A DNA stretch of 7,021 bases. Source: Acidobacteriota bacterium. GTDB taxonomy: Bacteria; Acidobacteriota; Thermoanaerobaculia; Multivoradales; SZUA-115. The position numbers and the translations under genes were made by a program. Every line of letters starts with the position of its first letter. Within the stretch, counting starts at the first letter, position 1. The stretch spans positions 1 to 7,021 of the forward strand of contig QIHU01000358.1 of the NCBI GenBank assembly GCA_003231035.1, given 5' to 3'. Shown here in pieces: positions 1 through 6,609 of this stretch. The notes below the pieces were generated by a model. The model was not told the origin of the DNA. It saw nothing but the letters and a program-made list of their open reading frames with translations, and searched no databases.

Positions 1-50
1 GACTTTCCGCGCACGGGGCCCCGGATCCGACTGTGCGCCTCTCGGATACG

Positions 51-2222
51 ATGATGAAAAACACCTTTGCCGTAGTTTGCCTGTTCCTTCTTTGCGCCAC
101 CGTCTCCGCCGTTCACGCGGCGGAGGGTGGGGGAGAGAACCCGAAGATGATCGTCCTCGGCTTCGACGGTGTCGACGCCGAACTCACCGAGCAGTGGATG
201 GACGAAGGCCATCTGCCCAATCTGGCTCGCCTGCGCGAGCAAGGCACCTTCTCGCCCCTCCTGCCGACCAACCCCTCGCAGACCCCCGTCTCCTGGTCGA
301 CCTTTGCCACCGGCCTCCACCCGGGGCGCCACACGGTGATCGACTTCTTGAAGCGCGACCCGGCGAACTACATTCCGACCCTAGGGATCGTCGAAACCGG
401 AAGAGAACCCTTTCTGTGGGGCGAACGCACCCCGTGGATTCTGGCCATCTTGGTGGGCCTCGGTCTCGCGGTGCTCTTCCTGATCCTGCTCAAACTCTTC
501 CGCGTGGGGCTCAAACCGGCCATGGTCACCGCCTTGGTGTTGGGGATCGCCGCCGGAGTGGGTGTCAATGTCGCCGCGGCGCGCCTGCTGCCCAAGGAAG
601 TGCCCACCGTCGAGAACCGCCGTCAGGGCGCGACCTTCTGGGAAATCCTGGGCGAAGCCGGCAAGAAAGTGAAAGTGATCCGGGTGCCGGTGACCTTCCC
701 GCCGGAACCGTTCGAGCATGGGGAGATGGTTTCGGGTCTGCCGACGCCGGACCTCTCGACCCGCCTGCTCAAGCCCTACTACTTCACCTCGGAGCTGTTC
801 TTCACGCCGGCGGCCAAAGGCGATTTCTCGATCGAGGTGGTCGAGTTGATCGACAACCGTGGAGAGATTCCGACCGAAGTGGAAGGGCCGCCCAACGAAC
901 TCTTCCCCAACCCGGAGCCGGGCAAGACCGATTATCTCGTTCTTCCCATGACCCTCACCGTCGCCGACGACGCCTCCCACCTCGGCATCGAAGTGTCCGG
1001 CAACCAGCTTCAGCTCAAGCCCGGCGAGTGGAGCGACTGGGTAAGCTTCACCTTCTCCTACAACGCACTGCTCAAGGTGCACGGCTTGGGCCGCTTTCGC
1101 TTGATCAGCTTGGAGCCGGAGGTGCGCCTCTACCTCTCGCCGATCAACTTTGATCCTAAGAAACTGCCCCCGATCCTGAACATTAGCTCGCCGCGCGAGT
1201 GGGCCGGCGAGCTGGCCGACGCCCACGGCATGTTCAAGACTCTGGGCTGGGCGGTCGACACCAACTCGACCAGCGACGGCGCCATCGACGAAACCGTCTT
1301 CATGGAAGACGCCATGCGCACCGCCGACGAGTACGAGCGGCTCCTCTTCGGCATCCTCGACGAGGATAGTGACTGGGACATGCTGGTCCACTACTTCGAG
1401 TTCACCGACCGGGTCCAGCACATCATGTTCCGCCACTTCGACCCCGAACACCCGATGTATCGACCGGAGGCGGGCGAGCGCTGGGGTGGGACGATCCTCG
1501 AAACCTACCAGCGGATGGACCAGATCATCGGCGGCGTGATGGAGCGTATGGAAGAAGGCACCACCCTCTTCGTCGCCTCCGATCACGGCTTCACCTCTTT
1601 CCGCTACGCCGTCAACTACAACACCTGGCTGGCCAAGAACGGCTACATCAAGCTGGAAGGCGAAGCGCCCGACCGCTACAACCTCGAAGATCTGTTCGAA
1701 AAAGGCGACTTCTTCGTCAATGTCGACTGGAGCCAGACGCGGGCCTACGCCCTCGGTTTCGGCAACATCTACATCAACCTCGCCGGCCGCGAAGGCAAGG
1801 GAATCGTCCAGCCGGGCGCCGAGTACGACCAACTGGTGGCCGAGATCAAGGAGGGGCTCGAGGCGTACGTCGATCCGCTCACCGAAGAGAAACCGGTGCG
1901 CTACGTATTCACCCGTGACGAAGCCTACGGCACCTACGATCCGGACTACACCCCGGACCTCTTGGCCACCACGGTGGACGGCTACCGCACTGGCTGGCAG
2001 GACACTCTGGGCGGCATCGGAGCCTCGGTGGTGGAGGTCAACAATCGCATCTGGAGCGGCGATCACTGCGGGGTCTACCCCGAGTTGGTCAAGGGAATCC
2101 TGTTCAGCAGCCGGGCGCTGACTCCCGACAAGCCCTACATGGGCGACCTGATGCCGACCTTCCTGGAGGCCTTTGGCGTTGAACCGGCGGCGGATCTGGA
2201 TGGCAAGAGTTTCTGGCGATAG
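51..2222 (+). CDS. Membrane-tethered alkaline phosphatase superfamily protein (type I phosphodiesterase / nucleotide pyrophosphatase-like)
   Basis: Predicted two-metal phosphodiesterase/phosphatase of 723 aa acting outside the inner membrane; substrate unknown. Residues 1-23 form a signal peptide (MMKN, hydrophobic core, AVHA cleavage site). The superfamily's catalytic set is visible: D39 (LGFDGVD), probable nucleophile T78 (PSQTPVSW, aligned to the Thr of NPP enzymes), D453 and H457 (FTDRVQH), D511-H512 (ASDHGF) and H672 (GDHCG). Two hydrophobic helices (about 128-150 and 158-180) interrupt the domain between T78 and the later ligands. A beta-rich insertion (about 240-385) carries a GEWSDW motif. 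The C-terminus DGKSFWR is typical of the family. ATG at 51 is preferred because the signal peptide begins there and an upstream open frame ends in an ATGA overlap; GTG at 33 is possible (729 aa). No strong Shine-Dalgarno is visible. First gene of the probable envelope operon. The family call is secure; the substrate is not. Confidence 0.9.
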   Translation: MMKNTFAVVCLFLLCATVSAVHAAEGGGENPKMIVLGFDGVDAELTEQWMDEGHLPNLARLREQGTFSPLLPTNPSQTPVSWSTFATGLHPGRHTVIDFLKRDPANYIPTLGIVETGREPFLWGERTPWILAILVGLGLAVLFLILLKLFRVGLKPAMVTALVLGIAAGVGVNVAAARLLPKEVPTVENRRQGATFWEILGEAGKKVKVIRVPVTFPPEPFEHGEMVSGLPTPDLSTRLLKPYYFTSELFFTPAAKGDFSIEVVELIDNRGEIPTEVEGPPNELFPNPEPGKTDYLVLPMTLTVADDASHLGIEVSGNQLQLKPGEWSDWVSFTFSYNALLKVHGLGRFRLISLEPEVRLYLSPINFDPKKLPPILNISSPREWAGELADAHGMFKTLGWAVDTNSTSDGAIDETVFMEDAMRTADEYERLLFGILDEDSDWDMLVHYFEFTDRVQHIMFRHFDPEHPMYRPEAGERWGGTILETYQRMDQIIGGVMERMEEGTTLFVASDHGFTSFRYAVNYNTWLAKNGYIKLEGEAPDRYNLEDLFEKGDFFVNVDWSQTRAYALGFGNIYINLAGREGKGIVQPGAEYDQLVAEIKEGLEAYVDPLTEEKPVRYVFTRDEAYGTYDPDYTPDLLATTVDGYRTGWQDTLGGIGASVVEVNNRIWSGDHCGVYPELVKGILFSSRALTPDKPYMGDLMPTFLEAFGVEPAADLDGKSFWR

Positions 2223-3348
2223 AAGTTACTTTCTCCGCCCAGGTGCCGCCCAGCTGGTGGTTGGGTTGGTGGTGGGACTGGTGGTGGGGCTGGCCTCATG
2301 GGGAGAGACCGACAGCTCCCAACTGAGCGAAATTCGAACGCGAATCGGTCGCCTCCAAGAACAGCTCGAAACCCTGCGCCAGCGACGCACCGGCCTCGAA
2401 GGGCAGGTCGAAGAGGTCGATGTTGAGCTGAAGCTGCAACGCCATCGGATGGCGGAAGCGGCGACCGCCCTGGCGCAAGCGTCGGCGGCGGTGGACGAAG
2501 TGCAAGGCCGGGTGGTCCTGCTCGAAGAAGAACTGGCGACGGCGCGCGGCGAACTGCGCACTCGGCTGGCTGGCCTATACCGCTTAGGTCGGCAGGGCTA
2601 TCTGCGCCTCTTCCTGGCGGCCGACCCCGATGCGGACCTCCTGCCCGCCATGCGCATGGCCCGCTTCCTGGCGCAGCGCGACCGCGACGCGGTACGCCAC
2701 TACCAAGAGCTGGAGGCGGGCCTCAACGAGGAGCGGGAGGCGCTGGTGCGTGGTCAGCGCGAGGCGGATAGCTGGTCCCAACGCGAGGCTCTGCGCCGCG
2801 AAGAGCTGGCCACGTTGCGCCAACGCCATACCGACCTGCTTGGGCGGTTGGACGCTGACCGGCGCCGTTTGGCGGCGCGGACGATCGATCTGGCCGACCG
2901 CGAGCGGCGGCTCTCGTCGTTGGTCGACAACCTCGGCGTCTCGGCTTCGGTCCTCTCTGGCTCGCCGATTCACCAGTTCAAAGGGACGCTCGAATGGCCG
3001 ATGGCCGGCTCGATCACCGTGGGCTTCGGAACCCGGCTCGATCCGCGCTACAAGACGCGCGTGCCGCACAAGGGAATCGAGCTCGCTCCAGACGGGCCAG
3101 CGGCCGTGGTGCGCGCCGTCTATCCTGGGAAAGTGCTCTACGCCGCGGCCTTCAAAGGGTACGGTCCAACGGTGGTGGTGCAGCATGCCGGCCGCGTTCT
3201 GACCCTCTATGCCGGCCTGCGCGAGCTACGAGTGCAGCGCAACGATGTGGTAGCTTTAGGGGAAGAATTGGGGCCCGTTGCCGAGCGACTCTACTTTGAG
3301 ATCCGCGTAGGCAGAGAACTCCAAAACCCCGTCGACTGGCTCCGCTGA
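2200..3348 (+). CDS. envC: EnvC-like murein hydrolase activator (coiled coil + degenerate LytM/M23 domain)
   Basis: Predicted periplasmic activator of peptidoglycan amidases, 382 aa. An N-terminal basic stretch and hydrophobic segment (about 18-33, LVVG three times) act as signal peptide or anchor. A long Glu/Arg/Leu-rich coiled coil follows (about 40-245), with the mid-region RLAGLYRLGRQGYLRLFLA resembling EnvC. A C-terminal LytM domain spans 260-382 and ends LYFEIR...NPVDWL. Of the M23 active-site residues only H290 (HKGIE) remains: the Asp ligand is E294, the YxHL His is G339, and HxH reads RLY (363-365). This matches the non-catalytic state of E. coli EnvC, which activates AmiA/AmiB under FtsEX control. 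ATG at 2200 is chosen for its signal peptide and overlaps the phosphatase gene by 23 bp, suggesting translational coupling; TTG at 2173 is an alternative. The neighbours ctpA and yibQ support the EnvC call. Whether FtsEX or an amidase is the partner is inference. Confidence 0.85.
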   Translation: MARVSGDRSYFLRPGAAQLVVGLVVGLVVGLASWGETDSSQLSEIRTRIGRLQEQLETLRQRRTGLEGQVEEVDVELKLQRHRMAEAATALAQASAAVDEVQGRVVLLEEELATARGELRTRLAGLYRLGRQGYLRLFLAADPDADLLPAMRMARFLAQRDRDAVRHYQELEAGLNEEREALVRGQREADSWSQREALRREELATLRQRHTDLLGRLDADRRRLAARTIDLADRERRLSSLVDNLGVSASVLSGSPIHQFKGTLEWPMAGSITVGFGTRLDPRYKTRVPHKGIELAPDGPAAVVRAVYPGKVLYAAAFKGYGPTVVVQHAGRVLTLYAGLRELRVQRNDVVALGEELGPVAERLYFEIRVGRELQNPVDWLR

Positions 3349-3389
3349 AGCCAGTTCCACCCCAAACCGGCCTGTAGGACCTACTGGAT

Positions 3390-4577
3390 ATGACTCGCAA
3401 TCGCGCCGTTTTTCTCGCCCTCTCCCTGGCTTTGGTTCTTCCGATCGCCACCGCCACCTACCTGGCCGCCGCCTCCGCCAAGAAGGATACGGGCGAAGAC
3501 TCGCTGTTCAAGTACCTCTCGGTGTTCACTGAAGTCCTCGGCCTGGTGCGCCAGAGTTACGTCGACCGTACCGACCTCGACGAGCTGATGGCCGCCTCGC
3601 TCGATGGCGCCACCGATGCGCTCGACCCCTTCTCGCTCTACGTTCCAGCGAAGAGCGTGAAGAGCTACGAGGCGATCCGCGAGATCGGCAGCCGGCGCAG
3701 TGGTCTGTGGTTGTTGAAGCAAGACGGCGTCGTTTTCGCCGCCGCGGTGCAAGCGGGCAGTCCGGCGGACGAAGCGGGAGTGCGGCAAGGCGATGTGATC
3801 GGCAAGATCAACGGTGAGGCGACGCGCTTGATGCCCCTTTGGCGAGTGCACCAAACCCTCTCCGACGACATCGGGACCGAAGTCCAACTGAACCTGCTGC
3901 GCTTCGGCGATCGCATTGACGCCTCCGTCGAACTGGCGGAGTTCGCGCTACCCGCTCCAGAGTTGCGCCAGGAGGAAGAGCAGGCGGTGCTCCACATCTC
4001 GAGCTTCGATTCGCGCACCGTGAGCGCGGTGGAGCTGGCCCTGCGGCGGGCCAAGCGAGAAGAGAGAACCGGCCTGCTGATCGACATTCGCGGCGTGGCC
4101 GGTGGCGACAGTGAGGTGGCCTACGGGGTGGCGGCGCTCTTCACCCAGGGCGAACTGGGTCAATTGCAACGCCGCGACAAGACCCTCGAGACCTTCACCG
4201 GCGAACGCGAGCCGATTTGGCGGGGGCGCATCGTCATGCTCACCGACCGCGGCTCGGTGGGCGCCTCTGAGGTCCTGGCGTCGATCCTCCGCGACAAGGT
4301 CTCCGCCGAGCTGGTGGGGCGACGGACCTTCGGCCACGCCGGCAGGATGGGCCAGAAAGAGCTCTCCAACGGTGGCCGCCTGATCTTCACCGATGCCTTC
4401 TTCACCGGTCCCGACGGCGAGCCGCTGCGCGAGGGGCTGACCCCCGATCTGCGAGTGGATGACCGCTCCCGCTCGCTGGCCGAAACCGACACCGAGATCG
4501 ACGATCTGATCCTGGAACGGGGTCTGGCGGTGCTCACCGGCGAAGAAGAGATCGAACCGGCCAAGAAGGCCGCCTAA
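3390..4577 (+). CDS. ctpA: CtpA-like S41/PDZ protein, predicted catalytically inactive
   Basis: C-terminal-processing-peptidase family protein, 395 aa, with an N-terminal signal/anchor (about 6-28). Helical N-domain with DPFSLYVP (79-86, the family's DPHS/DPYT-like site); PDZ domain about 100-180 (GSPADEAGVRQGDVIGKING); S41 core from about 195 with IDIRGVAGG in place of the usual RNNPGG-type motif; C-terminal LREGLTPDLRV. In active members the Ser lies in SASASE and the Lys in TFGKG, 25 residues apart. Here the same positions are G291 (SVGASE; codon 4260-4262 GGC) and H316 (TFGHAG; codon 4335-4337 CAC), while the spacing and D302 are kept. Classical Ser/Lys catalysis should therefore be absent. 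An AGGA (3376-3379) lies 10 bp before the ATG. It sits 41 bp after envC and 17 bp before the yibQ-like gene. Family membership is certain; inactivity is a strong inference from alignment by eye. Confidence 0.88.
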   Translation: MTRNRAVFLALSLALVLPIATATYLAAASAKKDTGEDSLFKYLSVFTEVLGLVRQSYVDRTDLDELMAASLDGATDALDPFSLYVPAKSVKSYEAIREIGSRRSGLWLLKQDGVVFAAAVQAGSPADEAGVRQGDVIGKINGEATRLMPLWRVHQTLSDDIGTEVQLNLLRFGDRIDASVELAEFALPAPELRQEEEQAVLHISSFDSRTVSAVELALRRAKREERTGLLIDIRGVAGGDSEVAYGVAALFTQGELGQLQRRDKTLETFTGEREPIWRGRIVMLTDRGSVGASEVLASILRDKVSAELVGRRTFGHAGRMGQKELSNGGRLIFTDAFFTGPDGEPLREGLTPDLRVDDRSRSLAETDTEIDDLILERGLAVLTGEEEIEPAKKAA

Positions 4578-4594
4578 CCGCCACGCCGCCCAAG

Positions 4595-5620
4595 ATGCCC
4601 CCACGTCGTCGTCCCGTTCGGCGTGCCCGAGGTCGCAAGAAGCCGACCGGCTTCGATCTGCGCCGCGCGGTGCGCACCGTCGTCATGAGCCTGCTCGCGG
4701 TGGCGCTGCTGTCGGTTCTTTACCTTCTGATGAGCCGCGGCGAAGGCTCTGGGAAAGGCGAATCGACCCTAACGACGTCGACCATGCCAGCGGACGGAGC
4801 CGCTGGCGAGCCTGCGCCCGTTCCATCGACAGAGGCCGTTGCCGACGGGGTGGAGGAGGGTGAGTCCACCACTTACGACCCCACCCCAAAGTCGCCTGCG
4901 CCTTCAACCCACCCGCCCGCACCTCCCCTCTTACCTGGGGAGGGCGCCCGCATCGCTCTGGTGATCGATGACCTAGGGCGCAGCCTCACCGACGTCGACA
5001 AGCTGGAGCGCTTGGGCGTCCCAATCACCTACGCCGTTCTGCCGTTCGAGACCAAAACCGCGCAAGTCACCGCCAAACTGCGCGCTCTGGGCGCTGAGAT
5101 CCTGCTCCACCTACCGATGGAGCCCGGCGGCGGCGCCAACCCCGGCCCTGGCGCGCTGCGCGTCAGCATGACCCGAAACGAACTGGCCCAGGCCACTCGC
5201 CAAGCCCTGCAAGCCGTCCCCGGCGCGGTCGGAGTCAACAACCACATGGGCTCCCGCCTGACCGCCGACGCGGGCGCCATGACCGCGATCCTAGGCGAAC
5301 TGCAAGGGCGCAGCCTCTTCTTCCTAGATTCCCGCACCAGTGCCGCCAGCACTGGCTACGACACCGCTCGCTCCCTGGGGCTCGCCTCCGCGAAGCGCCA
5401 AGTCTTCCTAGATCCCGACCCTTCCGTCGAAGAGATCCGCTACCAATTCCACCGCCTCCTCAGCCTAGCCCGCCAACACGGCGCCGCCATCGCCATCGGC
5501 CACCCTTACCCGGCCACCTTCGAAGTCCTCGCCAGCGAAATCCCCCGCGCCCAAGCCCTGGGCTACGAATTCGTCAGAGCCAGCTACCTGGTCGACCAGC
5601 CCGGCGGGCCGCCGATTTAG
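4595..5620 (+). CDS. yibQ: YibQ-like divergent polysaccharide deacetylase family protein
   Basis: Membrane-anchored periplasmic protein of 341 aa. A very basic N-terminus (RRRPVRRARGRKK) precedes one transmembrane helix (about 29-46), which predicts a cytoplasmic N-terminus. A low-complexity Pro/Thr/Glu/Ala linker (about 50-115) leads to the divergent polysaccharide deacetylase domain (about 118-335). Family signatures are present in order: LVIDDLG (D125, D126), LHLPMEP (H172), GVNNHMGS (H217), FFLDSRT (D245), FLDPDPS and AIGHPYP (H303). Many homologues sit beside envC or ctpA, as here, and the fold implies carbohydrate (perhaps peptidoglycan-linked) deacetylation or binding; the substrate is not established. 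ATG at 4595 lies 17 bp after the ctpA stop with no clear Shine-Dalgarno, so coupling to ctpA is plausible. The catalytic half uses the rare Leu codon CTA more than the rest of the operon. Last gene of the operon; no convincing terminator follows. Confidence 0.87.
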   Translation: MPPRRRPVRRARGRKKPTGFDLRRAVRTVVMSLLAVALLSVLYLLMSRGEGSGKGESTLTTSTMPADGAAGEPAPVPSTEAVADGVEEGESTTYDPTPKSPAPSTHPPAPPLLPGEGARIALVIDDLGRSLTDVDKLERLGVPITYAVLPFETKTAQVTAKLRALGAEILLHLPMEPGGGANPGPGALRVSMTRNELAQATRQALQAVPGAVGVNNHMGSRLTADAGAMTAILGELQGRSLFFLDSRTSAASTGYDTARSLGLASAKRQVFLDPDPSVEEIRYQFHRLLSLARQHGAAIAIGHPYPATFEVLASEIPRAQALGYEFVRASYLVDQPGGPPI

Positions 5621-5663
5621 TGGGGTTGGAGACCCGGTGCCAGGGCCTAGCTAACCTGGGGTC

Positions 5664-5888
5664 ATGAAGGTCATCGATATTCAGCAAGCCAAGATCCACT
5701 TCTCTCAGCTGGTGGATGAGGCTGTCGCCGGTGGCGATGTGGTGCTTTCACGCGCGGGTCAGCCGTTGGTGAAGCTGGTTCCGGTGGTCGAAGCACTACC
5801 ACCCCGCCGGCTGGGTACCGATGCGGGACGGGTGGTCATTCACGAGGACTTTGATGGGCCGCTCGAAGAGTTCGACGACTATCGCTGA
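5664..5888 (+). CDS. Phd/YefM-type type II antitoxin (VapB-like partner)
   Basis: Small antitoxin of 74 aa. Residues 1-42 match the Phd/YefM DNA-binding fold: MKVIDIQQAKIHFSQLVDEA, then GDVVLSRAGQPLVKLVPV. The C-terminal half (RRLG...GRVVIHEDFDGPLEEF) matches the toxin-wrapping tail of antitoxins paired with VapC/PIN toxins, and the length is normal, so it looks complete. Such proteins bind their promoter as dimers and neutralise the toxin encoded just downstream. Here no intact toxin follows: only a short VapC-like trace is visible, so it is probably an orphan antitoxin. ATG at 5664 is preceded by a purine-rich CTGGGGTC, a weak ribosome site very close to the start. It begins 43 bp after the yibQ-like gene and may be co-transcribed or have its own promoter; I see no convincing -35/-10 pair. 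Confidence 0.85.
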   Translation: MKVIDIQQAKIHFSQLVDEAVAGGDVVLSRAGQPLVKLVPVVEALPPRRLGTDAGRVVIHEDFDGPLEEFDDYR

Positions 5889-5892
5889 GCGG

Positions 5893-5934
5893 AGCTCCTT
5901 ACTTGGCACCCACACTTTTCTGGGGACTTGGCGG
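5893..5934 (+). pseudogene. Probable decayed N-terminus of a VapC/PIN-domain toxin
   Basis: Starting a few bases after the antitoxin stop, one + frame reads SSLLGTHTFLGTWR. Family VapC toxins paired with Phd/YefM antitoxins typically begin with LLLDTHTFLWxL. The match keeps LL, THTFL and the position directly after the antitoxin, but the first catalytic Asp is Gly (GGC at 5905-5907 in place of an Asp codon) and no start codon precedes it. Similarity ends after about 14 codons; the frame stays open without further resemblance to a TAG at 5989-5991, inside the 3' end of the HepT gene. The simplest reading is point mutation plus deletion of the rest of the toxin. The match is short and judged by eye. 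Confidence 0.5.
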
Positions 5935-5955
5935 CAGCGGGGTGGCCGAAAATCC

Positions 5956-5984
5956 GATGGCCCAATACCGCCCACTGGGCTATC
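5956..5984. other. Short inverted repeat at the 3' end of the HepT gene
   Basis: GATGGCCCA (5956-5964) and TGGGCTATC (5976-5984) can pair over 9 bp with an 11-nt loop; one pair is G-U in the + strand RNA and an A-C mismatch in the - strand RNA. It covers the HepT stop codon and lies downstream of the orphan antitoxin, so it could end + strand transcription, but there is no T-tract on either side. It may be chance. Confidence 0.25.
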
Positions 5985-6309
5985 CGGCTAGCAGAGCTTC
6001 CACTGTGTCTTTGAGTGCTGGCAGGTCATTCTGTGTGACTGCCCACACTTGTTGGAGGTCGACGCTGGAGTACTCGTGAATTAGCACATCTCTCATGCCG
6101 GCAATTTGGCGCCAGGGAATCTCTGGGCAACCTTCACGCACCGCGCTCGAAAGTTTCTTGACCGCTTCTCCGATCACCGCCAGGTTTCGGATCACGCCGT
6201 CTTGGAGGAGGGTGTCTTGGAAAAAAGCCTCTTGTCCATAGGCTATGTACCGCTCGATTCTGGCCATGGAGTCGAGAAGATGGCGAAGATAAAGTTCGTC
6301 TCCCGTCAC
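5980..6309 (-). CDS. hepT: HepT-like HEPN-domain toxin (DUF86 family)
   Basis: Toxin half of an MntA/HepT module, 109 aa. HepT proteins are all-helical HEPN RNases with an RX4-6HXY motif; here it is RDVLIHEY (R73, H78, Y80), so the active site and the Tyr that the partner AMPylates are both present. The N-terminal helix (LYLRHLLDSMARIERYI), the central GVIRNLAVIGEAVKKLS and the WRQIAGMRDVLIHEY block are typical of DUF86, and the length is normal. It starts with GTG (6309), which overlaps the stop of the upstream nucleotidyltransferase gene as GTGA, indicating coupled translation with the antitoxin made first. GC content here is visibly lower than in the envelope operon, consistent with a mobile toxin-antitoxin cassette. 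Appears intact. Confidence 0.9.
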   Translation of the reverse strand: MTGDELYLRHLLDSMARIERYIAYGQEAFFQDTLLQDGVIRNLAVIGEAVKKLSSAVREGCPEIPWRQIAGMRDVLIHEYSSVDLQQVWAVTQNDLPALKDTVEALLAG

Positions 6310-6587
6310 AGGGGAGCTGCCTCAGCAAGGATCTGATCTTTGAGATAGAGACCACGGTCGCTCACCACGTCGACCGGCGTGTGTACGAGATCTTCCACCG
6401 CCTGTTGGAGGCCGATGAGGTCTAGGAGTGAACTCCCTTCCCGGAACGAGACTAGGAGGTCGAGGTCGCTGTCCTCCGTTGCTTGGCCTCGCGCCCGAGA
6501 GCCAAATATGCGGACTCTTCGCGCCCCGTGTTCTTTGGCGAGTCGTAGAATGTCTTGGCGGTGCCGGTCGAGGATCGTGGGGTCCAG
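6306..6587 (-). CDS. mntA: MntA-like nucleotidyltransferase antitoxin
   Basis: Minimal nucleotidyltransferase partner of HepT. Known MntA proteins neutralise HepT by transferring AMP to the Tyr of its RX4HXY motif. The GSX10DXD signature is complete (FGSRARGQATEDSDLDLLV), and a third acidic residue is visible in PVDVVSD; the C-terminus LKDQILAEAAPL is typical. The start is uncertain. The open frame extends to a TTG at 6647 (113 aa), but residues before LDPTILDRHRQDIL look unrelated to the family, and their DNA reads as a possible coding remnant on the other strand. The CTG at 6587 gives about 93 aa, close to the usual length, but CTG starts are rare; no ATG, GTG or clear Shine-Dalgarno is available. 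Its stop overlaps the HepT start by 4 bp. Confidence 0.85.
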   Translation of the reverse strand: MDPTILDRHRQDILRLAKEHGARRVRIFGSRARGQATEDSDLDLLVSFREGSSLLDLIGLQQAVEDLVHTPVDVVSDRGLYLKDQILAEAAPL

Positions 6588-6609
6588 TGTATCGGCTTGT
6601 GAACTTTGA

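Noticed and set aside
16..23. GGGGCCCC palindrome near the left edge
   Set aside because: Short self-complementary GC run, unremarkable in DNA of this composition.
77..1153. Overlapping + strand open frame inside the phosphatase gene
   Set aside because: Arg/Pro/Gly-rich shadow translation typical of a shifted frame in GC-rich DNA.
381..2066. Long antisense open frame (about 561 codons) opposite the phosphatase gene
   Set aside because: It is in the codon-aligned antisense frame of a strongly GC3-biased gene, where stops are rare by composition; its translation shows no domain logic and the + strand gene is clearly real.
2584..3202. Overlapping open frames on both strands within the envC-like gene
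   Set aside because: Low-complexity Arg/Ser/Ala-rich text without motifs; the EnvC frame explains the region.
3374..3384. GTAGGACCTAC palindrome over the ctpA ribosome-binding site
   Set aside because: One-base centre cannot form a hairpin loop, and 5-bp arms are expected by chance.
3948..4604. Antisense open frame across the 3' half of the ctpA-like gene
   Set aside because: No recognisable motifs, and the S41 motifs in the + frame are unambiguous.
5599..5614. GC-rich inverted bases near the yibQ-like stop as a terminator
   Set aside because: Arms are very short with a 1-3 base loop and there is no T-tract.
5626..5653. Possible promoter for the antitoxin (TTGGAG, 16 bp, TAGCTA)
   Set aside because: Too few matches to a -35/-10 consensus to support a call.
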